From Comamonadaceae bacterium (GTDB lineage Bacteria > Pseudomonadota > Gammaproteobacteria > Burkholderiales > Burkholderiaceae_C), in contig JAIXUG010000025.1 in the NCBI GenBank assembly GCA_027484105.1, positions 62,001-126,000 on the forward strand: 64,000 bases of DNA, written 5' to 3'. The notes under the pieces are model-generated. The model saw only the letters and a program-made list of their open reading frames with translations. It was not told the origin of the DNA and did no database searches. The translations under genes were made by a program, and so were the position numbers. Below are positions 33,342-42,227 of the stretch, piece after piece; the first letter of the stretch is position 1, and each line of letters opens with the position of its first letter.

Positions 33342-34126
33342 AGCTGGCACTGGAATCCCAAGCACTGGGCCTGATCTTGGGCCAACGCGCCGTCTTGCAC
33401 GCGGTGGATGTGCGCATCCCTGCGGGACGCTGGACCTGCGTGGTGGGACCCAACGGCGCAGGCAAGTCGAGCTTGCTCAAAGCCTTGGCGGGTCTCTTGC
33501 CGACCAGCGGCCAAGTGCGATGGCACGGCCAAGACCTCCACACCTTGGACCGGCGAGCGCGTGCTTTGCAACTGTCTTGGTTGGGGCAGGGTGAGGCCAC
33601 CACGCTGGACCTGCGGGTGTGGGACGTGGCCATGCTCGGGCGTTTGCCGCACCAGGGTTGGTGGGGCACGCCCACGGCGCAGGACGCGCAGATGTGCGAG
33701 GCCGCGCTCAAAGCCACCCAAGCTTGGGATTGGCGCGAACGCACGCTGGGCGAACTCTCCGGCGGTGAGCGCCAGCGCGTGCTGCTGGCCCGTGCCATGG
33801 CGGCCAATGCGTCCATCATGCTCATGGACGAGCCGCTGGCCAATCTGGACCCGCCACACCAAGTCGATTGGCTGGAGCAGGTGCATTGCTTGCGCGCGCA
33901 AGGCACCACGGTGGTGAGTGTCTTGCATGAGATTGGCATGGCGCTGCATGCCGACGACATCATCGTCATGGACCAAGGCCGCATCGTGCACCACGGTGCC
34001 TGTGAGGACGAGGCCACGCACCGCGCCATTGAAGCGGTGTTTGATCAGCGCATCCGCATCTGCCCTTTGGATGGCCAGTGGGTGGTGCTGCCCACTGCGC
34101 TTGACCCTGTCGCTCAGCGCTTGTAG
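33338..34126 (+). CDS. btuD: Cobalamin ABC transporter ATP-binding protein BtuD
   Basis: 262 residues. Walker A GPNGAGKSS, Q-loop in LSWLGQGE, signature LSGGERQR, Walker B IMLMDEPLANLD and the switch His in SVLHEIG. FepC/BtuD type. ATGA overlap with btuC. Its 3' end overlaps the converging DUF2894-like gene by 13 bp. Confidence 0.93.
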   Translation: MKLALESQALGLILGQRAVLHAVDVRIPAGRWTCVVGPNGAGKSSLLKALAGLLPTSGQVRWHGQDLHTLDRRARALQLSWLGQGEATTLDLRVWDVAMLGRLPHQGWWGTPTAQDAQMCEAALKATQAWDWRERTLGELSGGERQRVLLARAMAANASIMLMDEPLANLDPPHQVDWLEQVHCLRAQGTTVVSVLHEIGMALHADDIIVMDQGRIVHHGACEDEATHRAIEAVFDQRIRICPLDGQWVVLPTALDPVAQRL

Positions 34127-34731
34127 GCGGCGGCCGCAGGTGCTGGTTTCTGCGATTTGGGCTCAGACTTTCGGCCTGTGGTGACGCTTGCTTTGCCAAC
34201 ATCTTCCAGGCTGAGCAAGGTGTCCACATAGCCCATGAATCGGCTCAGGTAGTCCGGGGAAATGTCGCGCATGAGGCCCAGTGACCGAAGCACCAGCATG
34301 TGCGAGTTGATGGGGCCGGCATTTTGCGGGGCCTGGGCGATGGCCTGGTTGACCTGCTTTTGCACGCTGATCTTGCCCAGTTGTTGACGAAACTGGCGCA
34401 CGCGCGGGTTTTCGAATGGATGAGCGCCAGGATGGGTGGAGCGCTCGCGGTGACTGCGGTGGGACATGTCGTGCAGCAAGGCGGCCAGCGCCGAGGGTGG
34501 CGTTGGGGCCACTTGGCTGGGGGCATCGCATGGGGATGGGGTGACGCCCATGCGCGACTGTAGCTCGTCCAAGGCTTGCAGCACTTTGCGCTCCAGCAGG
34601 GACTGCACCGCCGGTGCATGACGGAGACCGCGCTTGGCCAGTGCTTCGATGTGCTGCCAGGCGAGCGGGTCAAAGCGATCGGCACCCTTTGCCCGCAGCG
34701 TGTCGAGCGCGGCTAACACCTTGGGGCTCAT
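34114..34731 (-). CDS. Motor-module protein of unknown function (DUF2894-like)
   Basis: 205 residues, soluble, no signal. N-terminal two thirds are helical (LDTLRAKGADRFDPLAWQHIEALAKRG), a variable central linker, then RQFRQQLGKISVQKQVNQAI and a conserved-looking block with INSHMLVLRSLGLMRDISPDYLSRFM. The C-terminus is a Lys/Ala-rich tail. Last gene of a four-gene overlapping unit with MotA- and MotB-like partners, which makes it a cytoplasmic accessory of that complex. The DUF number is from memory. Confidence 0.75.
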   Translation of the reverse strand: MSPKVLAALDTLRAKGADRFDPLAWQHIEALAKRGLRHAPAVQSLLERKVLQALDELQSRMGVTPSPCDAPSQVAPTPPSALAALLHDMSHRSHRERSTHPGAHPFENPRVRQFRQQLGKISVQKQVNQAIAQAPQNAGPINSHMLVLRSLGLMRDISPDYLSRFMGYVDTLLSLEDVGKASVTTGRKSEPKSQKPAPAAAAYKR

Positions 34732-35387
34732 GGTGCGCGGCCGCCTGGTGCAGCGCCTGGAGCGTTCTGGGCTTTGGGCACAGGCGCCATTTCGACGCGG
34801 CGGTTTTGCGCCCGTGCGGGTTCACTGGTGTTGGCCACCAGGGGTTGCTCTTGGCCAAAAGCGGCAGCGAACAAGAGGGACGAGGGCATGCCTTCTTCGA
34901 TGAGGGTGCGCGTGACGGTCAGTGCGCGCTGGGCAGAGAGTTCCCAATTGTCTGCAAACTCTCGGTTGCGGCTGCTGACCGCCTTGTCGTCGGTGAAGCC
35001 GCTGACCATCAAGATTTCATCGCGCGTTTGCAGGTAGCTGCGCAACGGTGGCACCAGACTTTTGAGCAATTGGCGGCCTTCGGGTTCAAGTTGGTCAGAG
35101 TTCAAGCGAAACAGCAGTTTGCCGCTGATGCCGATGCGGCCATTGTTCAGGGTGATGCGGCCGCTGGCCAAAGGAACAGCCAGGGCTTGCTCCAGAGACA
35201 GCCGTTTTTGCTCTTCCACCTGCCGTTTTTGAACTTCGTTTTCGAGCTGGGAGGCCATGTCCAGTTGCGCCGCCATCACGGCCACCAACAGCAGCACAAA
35301 CGCACCCAGCAAGCCGGTCATCAGGTCGGCGAAAGAGATCCAGCTGGTCGACATGGATTCGACGTCCGCGTCGTGTTCGCGCATCAA
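34728..35387 (-). CDS. MotB/ZorB-like stator protein with OmpA peptidoglycan-binding domain
   Basis: 219 residues. A short cytoplasmic start leads into one membrane helix (about 17-40) containing SFADLMTGLLGAF. Asp21 in FADLMT aligns with the proton-binding Asp of MotB (YADFMTAMMAFF). A short coiled coil follows, then an OmpA-like domain with LFRLNSDQLEPEG, VSGFTDDKAV, NWELSAQRALTVTRTL and the NRRVE end, which binds peptidoglycan. Overlaps both neighbours by 4 bp. It is the anchor/ion-path half of a putative ion-driven motor. Confidence 0.88.
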   Translation of the reverse strand: MMREHDADVESMSTSWISFADLMTGLLGAFVLLLVAVMAAQLDMASQLENEVQKRQVEEQKRLSLEQALAVPLASGRITLNNGRIGISGKLLFRLNSDQLEPEGRQLLKSLVPPLRSYLQTRDEILMVSGFTDDKAVSSRNREFADNWELSAQRALTVTRTLIEEGMPSSLLFAAAFGQEQPLVANTSEPARAQNRRVEMAPVPKAQNAPGAAPGGRAP

Positions 35388-37543
35388 ACGGCCTCCTCGG
35401 TGCTTGTGGCAGACCGGTGCTGCAAGGCTTGCAACACGTCTTGTTGCGAGGTGATGCTCAGGTCGATGATCTCTCTGGCTTGTGCCACGTAATAGGCCAG
35501 TTGCTCGTCGCTGCGCGTCATCGATTTGTCGATGGCCTGCTCGATGCGATGCAGTTGGGACATGAGTTTGTCATTGGTTTCGCTGAAGCTGCGCACCGCA
35601 AAGGCCATGGCTTCGCCCAGGCTGGCCACATCAACGGCGCTGGCCGTGAGCTGGGCGGCCATGTCGCCCAGCTTGCCCGTCTCGGCCGCCACCTGCAGCT
35701 GGAACTGTTCGCTGGTGTGTGACAAAGAGGTCTGGCTGGTGACCAGCAGCGCGTCGATCACGCCGCGTTGTTCGGTGGATGCGTGGTGGATGGTCTGCAG
35801 CAAGTTGCTCAGGGTCTCCAGAATGCGGGTGCGCTCTTCGAGCAAGGCGTTGTCACGCGCCACGCTGTGAGAGATTTCCTGGCGCATTTGGCCGATGACC
35901 TCGGCTGCCGCTTTGGGCGCTTCGCTGGCGGTGGCAATCAGTTGCGTGATGGGTGCTTCGAGCGCCTGGCCCAGAGTGCCCAGGTGTTTGCTGACCTCTG
36001 CCTGCAATTGGTCCAAGCGCGCCACGGCGGCTTGGCCACGTAGCTCTTCAGCATCGCGCAGGGCCGACAGCTCGGTTCGCAGCACTTGCGTCAATTCATG
36101 GGCGCGCTGGCTGTGCGCACGGGTCCACTCGACCTCTGAGGCCATGCGCGCTTGGATCAGGGCCTCGCTGCTGGCCATCAGGCGGGTGACTTCGGCCAAA
36201 GTTTGCGTGGCCTGGGTCTGGCTGTGGGTGGTGATCTGCTGCGCTGTCTGGGTCAGCGTGTCGCAAATGGCTTGTTGTTGCGCCAAGGTCTTGTCGCCTA
36301 CGCTTTGCCACTGGCTGTGCAATTGCTCGGCCAGCTGCGTCAGTGCGGCCTGGCAGGCTTGCTGGCGCGCTTGCTCGGCGCTGTCTTGTTGGGTTTGTTG
36401 TGCGGTTTGCGCAGCATGCAGTTGCGCGATCAAGGCTTGTGTGCTCTGCTCGGCGTTTTGGCTGAAGTTGTGCAAAGTTTGGCCCACTTGCGCGGTCATG
36501 CGGGCGTTGGTTTGTTCGTGGTGCGCCAGGCTGTCAGCGCTCGTTTGTGCCACTGTAGCGGTGACAGCAGCCATCTGGTTCTTCAGCTCGCTCAGTTGAT
36601 CGCGGGTGTGTTCCAGCAGTTGCGCATTGATGTTTTGCGCTTGTGCGGCCATGTGCGCCAGGGTGTCCTGCACGATCGGGCGCATGCCTTCGCTGGCCAG
36701 GTGCAAACTCTGGCTCAAGCTGGTGCGCAGCGACTGGTCCACCGATTGCGCCAAACCGGTGTATGCCGCTTGCACTTCGGTGTGAAAGCGCGTCTGGTTG
36801 GCCAACAGGCTTTGCTGCCATTGCTCGCTGGATTGCGTCATTTGCGCCAGCATGGCCTGCAATTGCGAGAGCACTTGGGGCAGCGCTTGGGCTTGTTCTT
36901 GGAGGGTGACAAAACTTTCTTGGCGCTGGTGCACCAAGGAAAAGCGGCGCAGTCGTGTGGCGATCAGGGTGTCTAGGGTGTGCGAGGCCTGAGCCCGTTC
37001 GCGGCGAGCCAAATGGTTCATCAGGCCCAGCATGGCCGAGGTGGCCACCCCCGCCACCGAGGTGCCAAAGGCCAGGCCCAAGCCTTTGATGGGTTCGGAA
37101 AACGCGGCCCGGATGCCCGCCACGTTGCTCGATCCTTCGAGTGCAAACACCGCACCATTGAGTGTGACCACCATGCCCAAAAAGGTGCCGAGCATGCCCA
37201 GCATGACCAGCAAGCCCACCAGAAATGGCGTGAAGGTGGGGCCAGGCAAAGCCACGCCCTCGCCGTCGATGCGCTGGCGCACGGTGTTGTGCAGGCCTGC
37301 TGGCAGCGTGACCAGCCATTCGTCCAATTGCGCCAAGTCTGCAGGGGTCTTGTCCAGGGCCTCTTGCAAAGTGCGGGTGGTGGCGCGGTATTGGTGCAAC
37401 TCCAGTGCGCCGAACACATACACGGCGCCGATCAGGGTGGACATGGCCAGCACCAGCGGGTGCGAACTGGCCACGGCGCTGGTGACCCAGACCGTCGCCA
37501 AGAGGCCCAAGGCAAAGGCGATCAAAAATGCAGAGCGTTTCAT
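35384..37543 (-). CDS. MotA/ExbB/ZorA-like channel protein with long helical tail (DUF802-type)
   Basis: 719 residues. Four membrane helices at about 5-25, 30-49, 105-128 and 154-176. The third and fourth, LGMLGTFLGMVVTLNGA and GLGLAFGTSVAGVATSAMLG, closely resemble the MotA/ExbB/TolQ core, including the Thr/Ser-lined ion path. The remaining about 540 residues form a Gln- and Ala-rich helical or coiled-coil tail without enzymatic motifs, far longer than in MotA. This shape is that of ZorA of the Zorya defence system, but the downstream nuclease/helicase partners of Zorya are absent. Confidence 0.85.
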   Translation of the reverse strand: MKRSAFLIAFALGLLATVWVTSAVASSHPLVLAMSTLIGAVYVFGALELHQYRATTRTLQEALDKTPADLAQLDEWLVTLPAGLHNTVRQRIDGEGVALPGPTFTPFLVGLLVMLGMLGTFLGMVVTLNGAVFALEGSSNVAGIRAAFSEPIKGLGLAFGTSVAGVATSAMLGLMNHLARRERAQASHTLDTLIATRLRRFSLVHQRQESFVTLQEQAQALPQVLSQLQAMLAQMTQSSEQWQQSLLANQTRFHTEVQAAYTGLAQSVDQSLRTSLSQSLHLASEGMRPIVQDTLAHMAAQAQNINAQLLEHTRDQLSELKNQMAAVTATVAQTSADSLAHHEQTNARMTAQVGQTLHNFSQNAEQSTQALIAQLHAAQTAQQTQQDSAEQARQQACQAALTQLAEQLHSQWQSVGDKTLAQQQAICDTLTQTAQQITTHSQTQATQTLAEVTRLMASSEALIQARMASEVEWTRAHSQRAHELTQVLRTELSALRDAEELRGQAAVARLDQLQAEVSKHLGTLGQALEAPITQLIATASEAPKAAAEVIGQMRQEISHSVARDNALLEERTRILETLSNLLQTIHHASTEQRGVIDALLVTSQTSLSHTSEQFQLQVAAETGKLGDMAAQLTASAVDVASLGEAMAFAVRSFSETNDKLMSQLHRIEQAIDKSMTRSDEQLAYYVAQAREIIDLSITSQQDVLQALQHRSATSTEEAV

Positions 37544-38331
37544 GGTGAGGTGATGTGTTCTTGTTGTAAGGCTTCCAGCAGGCCCAGCGTGGGTTGCAGC
37601 CGGGTGTCCAGTTCAGCCAGCAAGGCATTGCGCATGGCTTCTTGCAAGGGCGCCAGCCAGCTGCCGGGGTGATCGGCTGTCGCTGTTGGGGCCGTGGATG
37701 CAGAAGGGTTTTCGCCTTTTGACTTCGATTGGATGTGCTGTTTCAGCGCTTGCGCAAAACGCTTTTCGTGCAGCTTGACCACTTTGGCCAGCAGCAAGGC
37801 TTCGCGCTCGTCCAAAATGCCTTCAAAGGCCCCATCCAGTGTCGCCAGCTGTTGCAGTCCCGGGCTGCTTTGGGCCACTTGACCCCTGACTTGGCCGCGC
37901 AGGGTGCGCAGGACCGTTTCCATTTGCCGCTGGTGGGCGGCATAAAAACGGCGGTAGGGCTCAAACGCGGTTTTGGGCTCGATGGGTTCATCCAGGGTGG
38001 GTGCTGGCATGTCCATGCGTGTCAGCCCAGAACCGGGGGGAGCGCCTTGCACGATGGATTGCTCCAGCTGGCTGCGTACCTGGTTCACGTGTTGGGTCAA
38101 TGCGCCGATGCTGATGCGCTTTGGATGCCGTTGAGGCGAAGCAGCCGTTGTGCTTGGCTGCTCCGGGTTCAGCACAGCATGCAAGCCAATGGCTTGGCGA
38201 AAGTTCAGCCAGTCGCCCAAGCTTTGTCCGACTTCCTCCCGCGCCGGGGCGGCGTCCAGCAGGGCGTTTTCGGTCAAAAAACGCGTCAGGCGGGAACTGT
38301 TGAAGTGGGCACGCGGCAGGACTCGCGTCAT
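37540..38331 (-). CDS. Motor-module protein of unknown function (DUF3348-like)
   Basis: 263 residues, soluble and mostly helical. Starts MTRVLPRAHFNSSRLTRFLT, with VGQSLGDWLNFRQAIGLHAVL and FEPYRRFYAAHQRQMETVLRTLRGQVR as the best-ordered stretches; the middle has a Pro-rich linker. First gene of the four-gene unit, joined to the MotA-like gene by a 4-bp overlap. No signal or membrane helix, so probably a cytoplasmic partner of the long tail. Function unknown; DUF number from memory. The 174 bp upstream of it hold no gene. Confidence 0.78.
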   Translation of the reverse strand: MTRVLPRAHFNSSRLTRFLTENALLDAAPAREEVGQSLGDWLNFRQAIGLHAVLNPEQPSTTAASPQRHPKRISIGALTQHVNQVRSQLEQSIVQGAPPGSGLTRMDMPAPTLDEPIEPKTAFEPYRRFYAAHQRQMETVLRTLRGQVRGQVAQSSPGLQQLATLDGAFEGILDEREALLLAKVVKLHEKRFAQALKQHIQSKSKGENPSASTAPTATADHPGSWLAPLQEAMRNALLAELDTRLQPTLGLLEALQQEHITSP

Positions 38332-38505
38332 GGGCGGTTCGGGTTTGGGTTGGACGGGACATCAGAGCCGCTGGCTCTTGAGGCAAGGGCGGTGGATACC
38401 GGCCCTCAGGGACTGCCCGAAGAGGACAGAGCTCACGATTTTAACCGCGCGAGGAGGTCATGATCTGGCGGAGAAAAGTGCCAAAGTATGCAAATTGCCA
38501 GGGGC

Positions 38506-39138
38506 TCAAGTGGTTTTGGGCTTGAAATCGCAACAGGCAGCCACGGCGCATTGCCCGCACAGGGGTTTGCGCGCTTGGCAGACATAGCGTCCGTGCAGGA
38601 TCAGCCAGTGATGGGCATCCACCAAGTATTTGGCCGGGATGCGCTTGAGCAGCTTTTGCTCCACTTCCAGAGGCGTTTTGCCCGGGGCCAGGCCCGTTCG
38701 ATTCCCCAGCCGAAAGATGTGCGTGTCCACCGCCATGGTGGGCTCGCCGAAAGCACAATTGAGCACCACATTGGCCGTTTTGCGACCCACCCCGGGCAGG
38801 GCCTCCAGCGCTTCACGGGTGCGGGGCACTTGGCCGCCATGCTGCGCCACCAAGATGCGGCAGGTTTCCATCAGGTGCTTGGCTTTGCTGCGGTAAAGGC
38901 CAATGGTCTTGATGTAACCCTCCAGACCCTCCAGACCGAGGTCCAGGATTTTTTGCGGCGTGCCCGCCACCGGGAACAGCTTGCGCGTGGCTTTGTTCAC
39001 GCCCACGTCGGTGGCCTGGGCCGACAGCAGCACGGCGGCCAGCAGCTCGAACACGCTGGTGTATTCCAGCTCGGTCACGGGCATGGGGTTGGCGGCCTGC
39101 AGGGTGGCAAAGAAGGATTCGATCTGTGCGGGTTTCAT
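38506..39138 (-). CDS. nth: Endonuclease III (DNA glycosylase/AP lyase)
   Basis: 210 residues. Helix-hairpin-helix LPGVGRKTANVVL; catalytic Lys expected in the VLLSAQATDVGVNKAT region and catalytic Asp in TMAVDTHIFR. The 4Fe-4S motif C-x6-C-x2-C-x5-C is complete in CQARKPLCGQCAVAACC. Removes oxidised pyrimidines. Divergent from the aminotransferase gene, 69 bp apart. Confidence 0.96.
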   Translation of the reverse strand: MKPAQIESFFATLQAANPMPVTELEYTSVFELLAAVLLSAQATDVGVNKATRKLFPVAGTPQKILDLGLEGLEGYIKTIGLYRSKAKHLMETCRILVAQHGGQVPRTREALEALPGVGRKTANVVLNCAFGEPTMAVDTHIFRLGNRTGLAPGKTPLEVEQKLLKRIPAKYLVDAHHWLILHGRYVCQARKPLCGQCAVAACCDFKPKTT

Positions 39139-39207
39139 GGCGGTTGAGAGTCAGGGTGCAGATGTTGGCAAAATGAGGGCCAATTCAACCCGGGAAGATA
39201 CACCACC

Positions 39208-40404
39208 ATGCCTTTGCAATTTGCCGATCGCCTGAACAACGTCGAAACCTCTGCCATCCGTGAGCTGTTCAAGCTCCTGGGCAAGCCGGGCATCATCAGT
39301 TTTGCCGGCGGCTTTCCCGACAGCGCCATGTTCGATGTGGACGGCATCCGAGAAGCCAGCAATGCCGCGCTGAGCCAAGACCCGGGCGCGGCCCTGCAAT
39401 ACGGCGCGACCGAAGGTTTTGGCCCGCTGCGCGCGCAATTGGCCCATTTCATGGGTCAAAAAGGCGCCCAGGACGTGAGCGCCGAACAGCTGATCGTGAC
39501 CACCGGCAGCCAGCAGGCGCTGGATTTGATCGGCAAAACCATGATCAGCCCCGGTGACAAGGTGATTGTGGAAGGCCCGACCTTTTTGGCCACCATCCAG
39601 TGCTTCCGTTTGTATGGGGCTGAACTCATCAGCGCCCCGGTGGATGGCCATGGCGTCAAGACCGATGAGCTGGAAAAGCTGATCGCCGAGCACAAACCCA
39701 AGTTTGTGTATGTGATCCCCACTTTTGGCAACCCCAGCGGTGCCTTGCTCAGCGCCGAGCGCCGCAAGCAAGTGCTGGAGATGGCCGTCAAACACCAAAC
39801 CCTGATCGTCGAAGACGACCCTTATGGCGACTTGTATTTTGGCGAAGCCCCACCGCCCAGCCTGCTGGCCATGAGCAGCCAGGTGCCCGGCAGCCGCGAG
39901 CTGCTGGTGCATTGCGGGTCTTTGTCCAAAGTGCTCTCTCCTGGCTTGCGCGTGGGCTGGATGATCGCCCCGGCCGAATTGCTGGGCAAAGCCACCATGT
40001 GCAAGCAGTTCAGCGATGCGCACACCAGCACTTTTGCCCAGGCCACGGCCGCGCAATACCTCCAGGCGGGCCGCATGCCCGCCACGCTGGACAAGGTGCG
40101 CGCTGTCTATGCCCAGCGGGCCCAAACCATGGGCGATGCGCTTCGCCGTGAGTTGGGTGATGCGGTCGAGTTTGTCCAACCGCAAGGCGGCTTGTTCGTT
40201 TGGGCGCGCCTGACCGGCGCGGGTGGCAAGGTCAATGATGGCAATGTGTTTGCCAAGCGCGCCATCGACAACGGCGTGGCCTTCGTGCCCGGCACACCGT
40301 TCTTTTGCGCCAACCCCGACCACGCCACCTTCCGTCTGAGCTTTGCGACTGTGGGCGAAGACAAGATCCTCGAAGGCGTCTCGCGCCTGGCCAAGGCTCT
40401 GTAA
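39208..40404 (+). CDS. PLP-dependent aminotransferase (class I/II, LysN/2-aminoadipate type)
   Basis: 398 residues. The N-terminus ISFAGGFPDSAMF is the motif of the 2-aminoadipate/multi-substrate aminotransferase group related to GntR-MocR aminotransferase domains. NPSGALLS, EDDPYGDLYFG and the PLP lysine in CGSLSKVLSPGLRVGW are complete. Likely a broad amino acid aminotransferase. The next gene starts three bp after its stop. Confidence 0.9.
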   Translation: MPLQFADRLNNVETSAIRELFKLLGKPGIISFAGGFPDSAMFDVDGIREASNAALSQDPGAALQYGATEGFGPLRAQLAHFMGQKGAQDVSAEQLIVTTGSQQALDLIGKTMISPGDKVIVEGPTFLATIQCFRLYGAELISAPVDGHGVKTDELEKLIAEHKPKFVYVIPTFGNPSGALLSAERRKQVLEMAVKHQTLIVEDDPYGDLYFGEAPPPSLLAMSSQVPGSRELLVHCGSLSKVLSPGLRVGWMIAPAELLGKATMCKQFSDAHTSTFAQATAAQYLQAGRMPATLDKVRAVYAQRAQTMGDALRRELGDAVEFVQPQGGLFVWARLTGAGGKVNDGNVFAKRAIDNGVAFVPGTPFFCANPDHATFRLSFATVGEDKILEGVSRLAKAL

Positions 40405-40407
40405 GCC

Positions 40408-41223
40408 ATGGCCGCCAGCACCGAACTGTGCATCGACGTCAACGGCACCGATGTCTGGCTGCAAGGGCAGGGTGAGGAGGTGATCCTCATGCTGCATGGC
40501 TGGCCCGACACCCGGGCCCTGTGGGACGGTACGGTGGCGGCCCTGCAGGACCGCGCCACCTGTGCCCGCCTGACGCTGCCCGGCTTTGAGTCCGGCCCTG
40601 CAACAACCAGCTTGGACGCCATGTGCCAGCTGCTGCGTCAGGTGGTAGACCGCATCAGCCCTGAGCAGCCAGTCACGCTCATGCTGCACGACTGGGGCTG
40701 TATCTTTGGCTACGAATTTGCCCTGCGCCACCCGGCGCGCGTGTCCAGCGTGGTGGCGGTGGATGTGGGCGACCACAATTCGGGCGCACTGTTGCGTGAG
40801 TGGGGTGCGAAAGAAAAACTGTCGGTCATGGGCTATCAGCTTTGGTTGGCGCTGGCGTGGAAGTTGGGTCACCACCTCAGCGAGAACCTTGGCACCCGCA
40901 TGACCCGCGCCATGGCCCGCTGGCTGCGCTGCCACACGGACCCGGCCTCGATCACCCACAAGATGAACTACCCCTACGCCATGCAATGGTTCGGCACGGC
41001 GGGTGGTTTGAAGCAAGCGGCGCCCGTCCAGTTGCCGATGCCGCTCTTGTTTGTCTATGGCGAGCGCAAGCCCTTCATGTTCCATTCGGCCAAATGGCTG
41101 GGCAAAGTCGCCGCCCAGCCCGGCAGCGCCGTGCAAGGCTTGCCCTGTGGACATTGGGTCATGATTTCGCGGCCTGAGGCGTTTCATGCGCGGGTGCGGG
41201 CCTGGTTGTGGGGCGAAGCCTGA
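40408..41223 (+). CDS. Alpha/beta hydrolase, epoxide hydrolase-like
   Basis: 271 residues. Oxyanion motif LHGWPDTRALW, nucleophile elbow MLHDWGCIFG with an Asp nucleophile, and the late His in CGHWVMISRP. An Asp rather than Ser nucleophile points to the epoxide hydrolase/haloalkane dehalogenase branch. Sits 3 bp after the aminotransferase; the substrate is unknown. Confidence 0.82.
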   Translation: MAASTELCIDVNGTDVWLQGQGEEVILMLHGWPDTRALWDGTVAALQDRATCARLTLPGFESGPATTSLDAMCQLLRQVVDRISPEQPVTLMLHDWGCIFGYEFALRHPARVSSVVAVDVGDHNSGALLREWGAKEKLSVMGYQLWLALAWKLGHHLSENLGTRMTRAMARWLRCHTDPASITHKMNYPYAMQWFGTAGGLKQAAPVQLPMPLLFVYGERKPFMFHSAKWLGKVAAQPGSAVQGLPCGHWVMISRPEAFHARVRAWLWGEA

Positions 41224-41233
41224 AGGCAGAGGT

Positions 41234-41491
41234 ATGCAAGCCGAAGACCTGGTGAAGCTCGTCACCACGCCCATGCCCTATGGCAAACACAAGGGCATGC
41301 TGATCGCCGATTTGCCCGGCAACTACCTCAACTGGTTTGCGCGTGAGGGTTTCCCCAAAGGCGAGATCGGTCTGCTGCTGCGCCTGATGCAGGAGATTGA
41401 CCACAATGGCCTGAGCGATTTGCTCAAGCCCTTGCGTCACAAGCAAGTCGGTGGCTTTAGCCCCGACACCAAACAACCCTTCAGGGCTTGA
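41234..41491 (+). CDS. DUF3820-family small protein
   Basis: 85 residues from the ATG at 41234, with AGAGGT upstream. MPYGKHKGMLIADLPGNYLNWF, then GFPKGEIGLLL and EIDHNGLSDLLKPL, is the family pattern also found as a C-terminal piece in some exonucleases. Function unknown; a nucleic-acid role is suspected. It converges with serB and overlaps it by 11 bp. Confidence 0.85.
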   Translation: MQAEDLVKLVTTPMPYGKHKGMLIADLPGNYLNWFAREGFPKGEIGLLLRLMQEIDHNGLSDLLKPLRHKQVGGFSPDTKQPFRA

Positions 41492-42197
41492 CGACTTCCA
41501 GCAACCGGTCCAATCCACCCGAATGGATGGCCACCATGGCCTGCTCGCGCACCTTGGGTTTGGCGTGGTAGGCCACCGACAAGCCCGCTGCGCCCATCAT
41601 GGGCAGGTCGTTGGCGCCGTCGCCCACGGCGATGCACGCGTGCGGCTCGATGCCCAACAGCGACGCCACTTCGAGCAAGGTGCGGCGTTTTTCTGCGCCA
41701 TCGCAAATGTCGCCCCAGCTTTGCATGACCAAGCCGCCCGTGAGTTCACCACCAACCACCTCCAGTTGGTTGGAGCGTGCAAAGTCGATGTTCAGGCGCG
41801 CTTTGACCCGGTTGGCAAAAAAGGTGAAGCCGCCAGACACCAGCAGCACCTTCATGCCCACTTTTTGGCATGCGGCGATCAACTCGGCCGCGCCGGGGTT
41901 GATCTTCAAACGCTCGGTGTACACGCGCTCCATGTCGGCCAGGGTCACGCCCTTGAGCAGGGCCAGGCGGCGGCGCAGGCTGTCTTTGAAGTCGGTGATC
42001 TCGCCGCGCATGGCCGCTTCGGTGATGGCGGCCACCTCGGCCTTGCGGCCCACAGCGTCGGCGATCTCGTCGATGCACTCGATGCTGATGAGCGTGGAGT
42101 CCATGTCAAAGGCGATCAGCTTGAACTGAGAGAGCAACAGGGGAGCGGCAAAGCCCTGAATGGCGAGGCCAGGGGCAAATTCGGTGGCGGTGGTCAT
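41481..42197 (-). CDS. serB: Phosphoserine phosphatase
   Basis: 238 residues. HAD motif I IAFDMDSTL, motif II VSGGF, and motif IV GDGANDLPM are complete, with ECIDEIAD as the SerB cap signature. Catalyses the last step of serine synthesis. Thirty bp downstream of mfd and probably co-transcribed with it. Confidence 0.95.
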   Translation of the reverse strand: MTTATEFAPGLAIQGFAAPLLLSQFKLIAFDMDSTLISIECIDEIADAVGRKAEVAAITEAAMRGEITDFKDSLRRRLALLKGVTLADMERVYTERLKINPGAAELIAACQKVGMKVLLVSGGFTFFANRVKARLNIDFARSNQLEVVGGELTGGLVMQSWGDICDGAEKRRTLLEVASLLGIEPHACIAVGDGANDLPMMGAAGLSVAYHAKPKVREQAMVAIHSGGLDRLLEVVKP

Positions 42198-42227
42198 GGT
42201 TGGATTATCGAAGATCGTTGAATGGGC

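Noticed and set aside
34728..37543. Full Zorya phage-defence system
   Set aside because: The MotA- and MotB-like pair resembles ZorA/ZorB, but no ZorC, ZorD or ZorE-like gene is next to them and the flanking genes are btuD and nth, so a defence label is not supported.
35384..37543. Chemoreceptor or structural-maintenance protein for the long coiled-coil gene
   Set aside because: The long helical tail lacks the chemoreceptor tip motif and Walker motifs; the MotA/ExbB-like helices explain it better.
39151..41274. Long minus-strand open frame (707 codons) across the aminotransferase and hydrolase genes
   Set aside because: It runs across two well-supported plus-strand genes with complete active-site motifs; an artefact of high GC.
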